A program made the position numbers and the translations under genes. Source: Prosthecobacter debontii (GTDB lineage: Bacteria > Verrucomicrobiota > Verrucomicrobiia > Verrucomicrobiales > Verrucomicrobiaceae). From it: a stretch of 64,000 nt of DNA. The notes beneath the pieces are model-generated. The model did no database searches. It saw nothing but the letters and a program-made list of their open reading frames with translations, and was not told the origin of the DNA. Of this stretch, positions 62,732 to 64,000 are shown one piece after another. How positions within the stretch are numbered: position 1 is the stretch's first letter; each line of letters begins with the position of its first letter. The DNA lies in NCBI RefSeq assembly GCF_900167535.1, contig NZ_FUYE01000012.1, positions 95,947-159,946 of the forward strand. The letters run 5' to 3'.

Positions 62732-62761
62732 CCTCCCAGGCCAGTGCGTGGGCCTGGGAGG
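62732..62761 (-). terminator. Hairpin between the methyltransferase gene and its neighbour
   Basis: CCTCCCAGGCC-N8-GGCCTGGGAGG is a perfect 11-bp stem; on the minus strand it is followed by TTTATC. It starts 10 bp after the methyltransferase stop and probably ends or attenuates transcription before the last small gene. Another hairpin (GGCGGG/CCCGCC) lies between the two genes at about 63781-63801. Confidence 0.65.
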
Positions 62762-62771
62762 CGCCTGCTCG

Positions 62772-63524
62772 TCAGTTGCCAGCTTTCTCAAAGACCATAC
62801 AGACATCGTGGAGTCCGGGAATGAAGCTGCTTCTATACACCTTGCGGCTGCTGGATGCTCCATGGCTGAACCTTATGATGTCGGTGCAGCATTGCCGGAG
62901 TCCTGCCTCGAAGGCGAGGCGCTTGGTGTAGTAGGTGAGGCTCACAAAACCCTCGGCACGGTCATTATAGTCACCCATAAGGATGGCAAATTTCCCGCCA
63001 TCGGTCAGCAGGGCGGCGCAGTTCTTGATGAACCTGCCATAGGATTCCAGGAATTCAGCCAGACTGTCTGTGCGAGACATGTCGCCGGGCATCATGGTGT
63101 AGAGCTTTTGTCTCCAGTAGGGTGGATGGGCCCAGATGAAGTCGAAGCGCTTGGAATTCAGTGATTCAAAACTGGCTGGGTTGGAGGCATCAAAACCTTC
63201 GCGGATGTCTTTGGATAGACATGGGATTTCCAGTTCCCGGCAGACATCGGCACAAGTGCCACTGCCAGTCATGGGATCAAACACGTTCCGGGGTTGGAAA
63301 TAGAGCAGCAGATCTCTGATGATGTTACCTCCGCAGTTACCTGGGTAGCTGCGCTTTCCGTAGTAACCGGGCCTGCTGAAGTGATAGAGGCTGGTCAGGT
63401 GAGGGACCGGACTGGCATTGATGGGAGCCAGTGGCAGTAGAGCGGATTGCTTTCGCGAACGGACTTCTGAATTGATTGGGGGAACAGATTTCCAAGTTGA
63501 TTCATAAAAGGGGTTTATTCGCAT
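62772..63524 (-). CDS. Orphan DNA methyltransferase
   Basis: The 250-residue protein has the SAM-binding motif VFDPMTGSGTCADVCRELEIP and a catalytic-type motif IWAHPPYWRQKLY (HPPY in place of the usual S/D/N-PPY). The order places it among amino-methyltransferases of beta/gamma type (N4-cytosine or N6-adenine). No restriction gene is adjacent, so it likely serves the element's own protection. It overlaps the upstream small gene by 10 bp. The His at the first motif position is unusual and may affect activity. Confidence 0.82.
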   Translation of the reverse strand: MRINPFYESTWKSVPPINSEVRSRKQSALLPLAPINASPVPHLTSLYHFSRPGYYGKRSYPGNCGGNIIRDLLLYFQPRNVFDPMTGSGTCADVCRELEIPCLSKDIREGFDASNPASFESLNSKRFDFIWAHPPYWRQKLYTMMPGDMSRTDSLAEFLESYGRFIKNCAALLTDGGKFAILMGDYNDRAEGFVSLTYYTKRLAFEAGLRQCCTDIIRFSHGASSSRKVYRSSFIPGLHDVCMVFEKAGN

Positions 63525-63754
63525 GTGCCCTCCACAGGTTTGAATCGATGCAATGCCAATGTGGCTCGATAGAGAGCAGCGACCTGTTCGAGCATATCTT
63601 CCAATGGGATGATGGTTCCGATAGCAGCGTTTTGTTGGTTCCGGTCGATGTAGCCGGATGCTTCTGAAGCCTGTTTAGCGGCAGTGATCAGTATTTGATG
63701 CAGAGCCTTGAGGCTTGCCCGAATACCGTCGTGGATAGTCGTATCATGTTTCAT
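63515..63754 (-). CDS. Small helical mobile-element protein
   Basis: The 79-residue protein is predicted to be helical: HDGIRASLKALHQILITAAKQASEASGY, then IPLEDMLEQVAALYRATLALHRF. AAGGAA before the ATG is a good ribosome-binding site. It overlaps the methyltransferase gene by 10 bp and should be co-expressed with it. No family is recognised. Confidence 0.65.
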   Translation of the reverse strand: MKHDTTIHDGIRASLKALHQILITAAKQASEASGYIDRNQQNAAIGTIIPLEDMLEQVAALYRATLALHRFKPVEGTCE

Positions 63755-63809
63755 ATAGATTCCTTTTTGTTAGGGTTAGTGGCGGGCCATGAAGACCCGC
63801 CGAACTTTG

Positions 63810-64000
63810 TTAGTCGTTTTCAGATGGCATCCGTAGGGTGATGCGTCCGTCCAGCGGGGCGACATGGAGCTGGATGTTGAAGCCTTTGCCGTCGTTATGC
63901 GCCCAGGCGCTTCCAACTCGGGTCCAGATGGCTTCTTTTCCTTCTCTTTCGAGGACATGGAAAGCGTGATGGGTTGGACGTTTGGATGATTTATTGATGT
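63810..64000 (-). CDS. Partial small mobile-element protein (start beyond the window)
   Basis: An open frame enters from the right edge and ends at 63810: THHAFHVLEREGKEAIWTRVGSAWAHNDGKGFNIQLHVAPLDGRITLR then MPSEND. The pattern (AFHV.E..GK..WTR.G.AWAH.DGKGF..QL...PLDGRI.LR) is a known small protein of integrative and conjugative elements, with no assigned role. It leads the operon of the two genes downstream, with a GGCGGG hairpin after its stop. Confidence 0.7.
   Translation of the reverse strand, partial: INKSSKRPTHHAFHVLEREGKEAIWTRVGSAWAHNDGKGFNIQLHVAPLDGRITLRMPSEND

Overview
The window reads as chromosomal DNA of a Gram-negative bacterium of the Verrucomicrobiota (a Prosthecobacter/Verrucomicrobium-like lineage). 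This is an inference from gene content: a DUF1501/DUF1800 secreted protein pair, an ECF sigma factor beside a Ser/Thr kinase followed by an FGE-sulfatase remnant, many secreted proteins of unknown function, and high-GC coding sequence littered with short palindromes and tandem repeats. No rRNA or tRNA gene was recognised.

Layout. 1-1020: the right-hand end of a CRISPR-like array whose 36-bp repeats are unusually degenerate; no cas genes are visible. 1-20 kb: housekeeping and secreted functions, namely the DUF1501/DUF1800 pair, a NarL-type two-component system, a NYN-domain nuclease, an acetyltransferase, a decayed vapBC-like toxin-antitoxin pair, an esterase, a DUF2239 gene with twin operator palindromes, a sugar dehydrogenase, argA and lipA. 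Three kinds of tandem repeat lie between them (a 120-bp unit, an 8-bp unit repeated 23 times, and a 198-bp unit). 20.4-22.1 kb: a small mobile-element remnant with ardC and a coupled micro-ORF.

23-29.3 kb is a respiratory/redox module. It holds cytochrome c, a SCO-like copper chaperone and an HMA-like protein on the minus strand. On the plus strand are a RegB-type quinone/redox-sensing kinase, a RegA-type regulator and two membrane subunits, each with a C-terminal haem c, that resemble the OR-C branch of the cytochrome bd superfamily. A palindrome TGCGGC-N5-GCC(G/A)CA stands in both promoter regions and probably ties the module together. 29.3-35.7 kb: two secreted proteins that share a 17-bp upstream motif, an ECF sigma factor and a Ser/Thr kinase with three extracytoplasmic repeats, followed by FGE-sulfatase debris. 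36-38 kb: a methyltransferase with a membrane tail, and MgtC. 38.5-49.2 kb is a heavy-metal resistance block: a CzcCBA-like tripartite pump, a P1B-type ATPase and several small secreted or membrane proteins of unknown function.

From about 49.2 kb to the right edge lies an integrative element. It begins with repeat structures that look like integrase-binding sites and a P4-type integrase. A defence cassette follows: a Septu-like PtuA/PtuB pair and, upstream on the same strand, a 1043-residue single-chain SIR2-APAZ-PIWI protein (a fused short-Argonaute system). Then come an AlpA-like regulator, a TraD/VirD4-like coupling ATPase with a membrane partner, two convergent paralogous secreted proteins with overlapping ends, a transposase remnant, an orphan DNA methyltransferase and small element genes running off the window. 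The strongest points are the fused SIR2-Argonaute next to Septu, the RegBA/OR-C oxidase module with its shared operator, and the degenerate repeat array.
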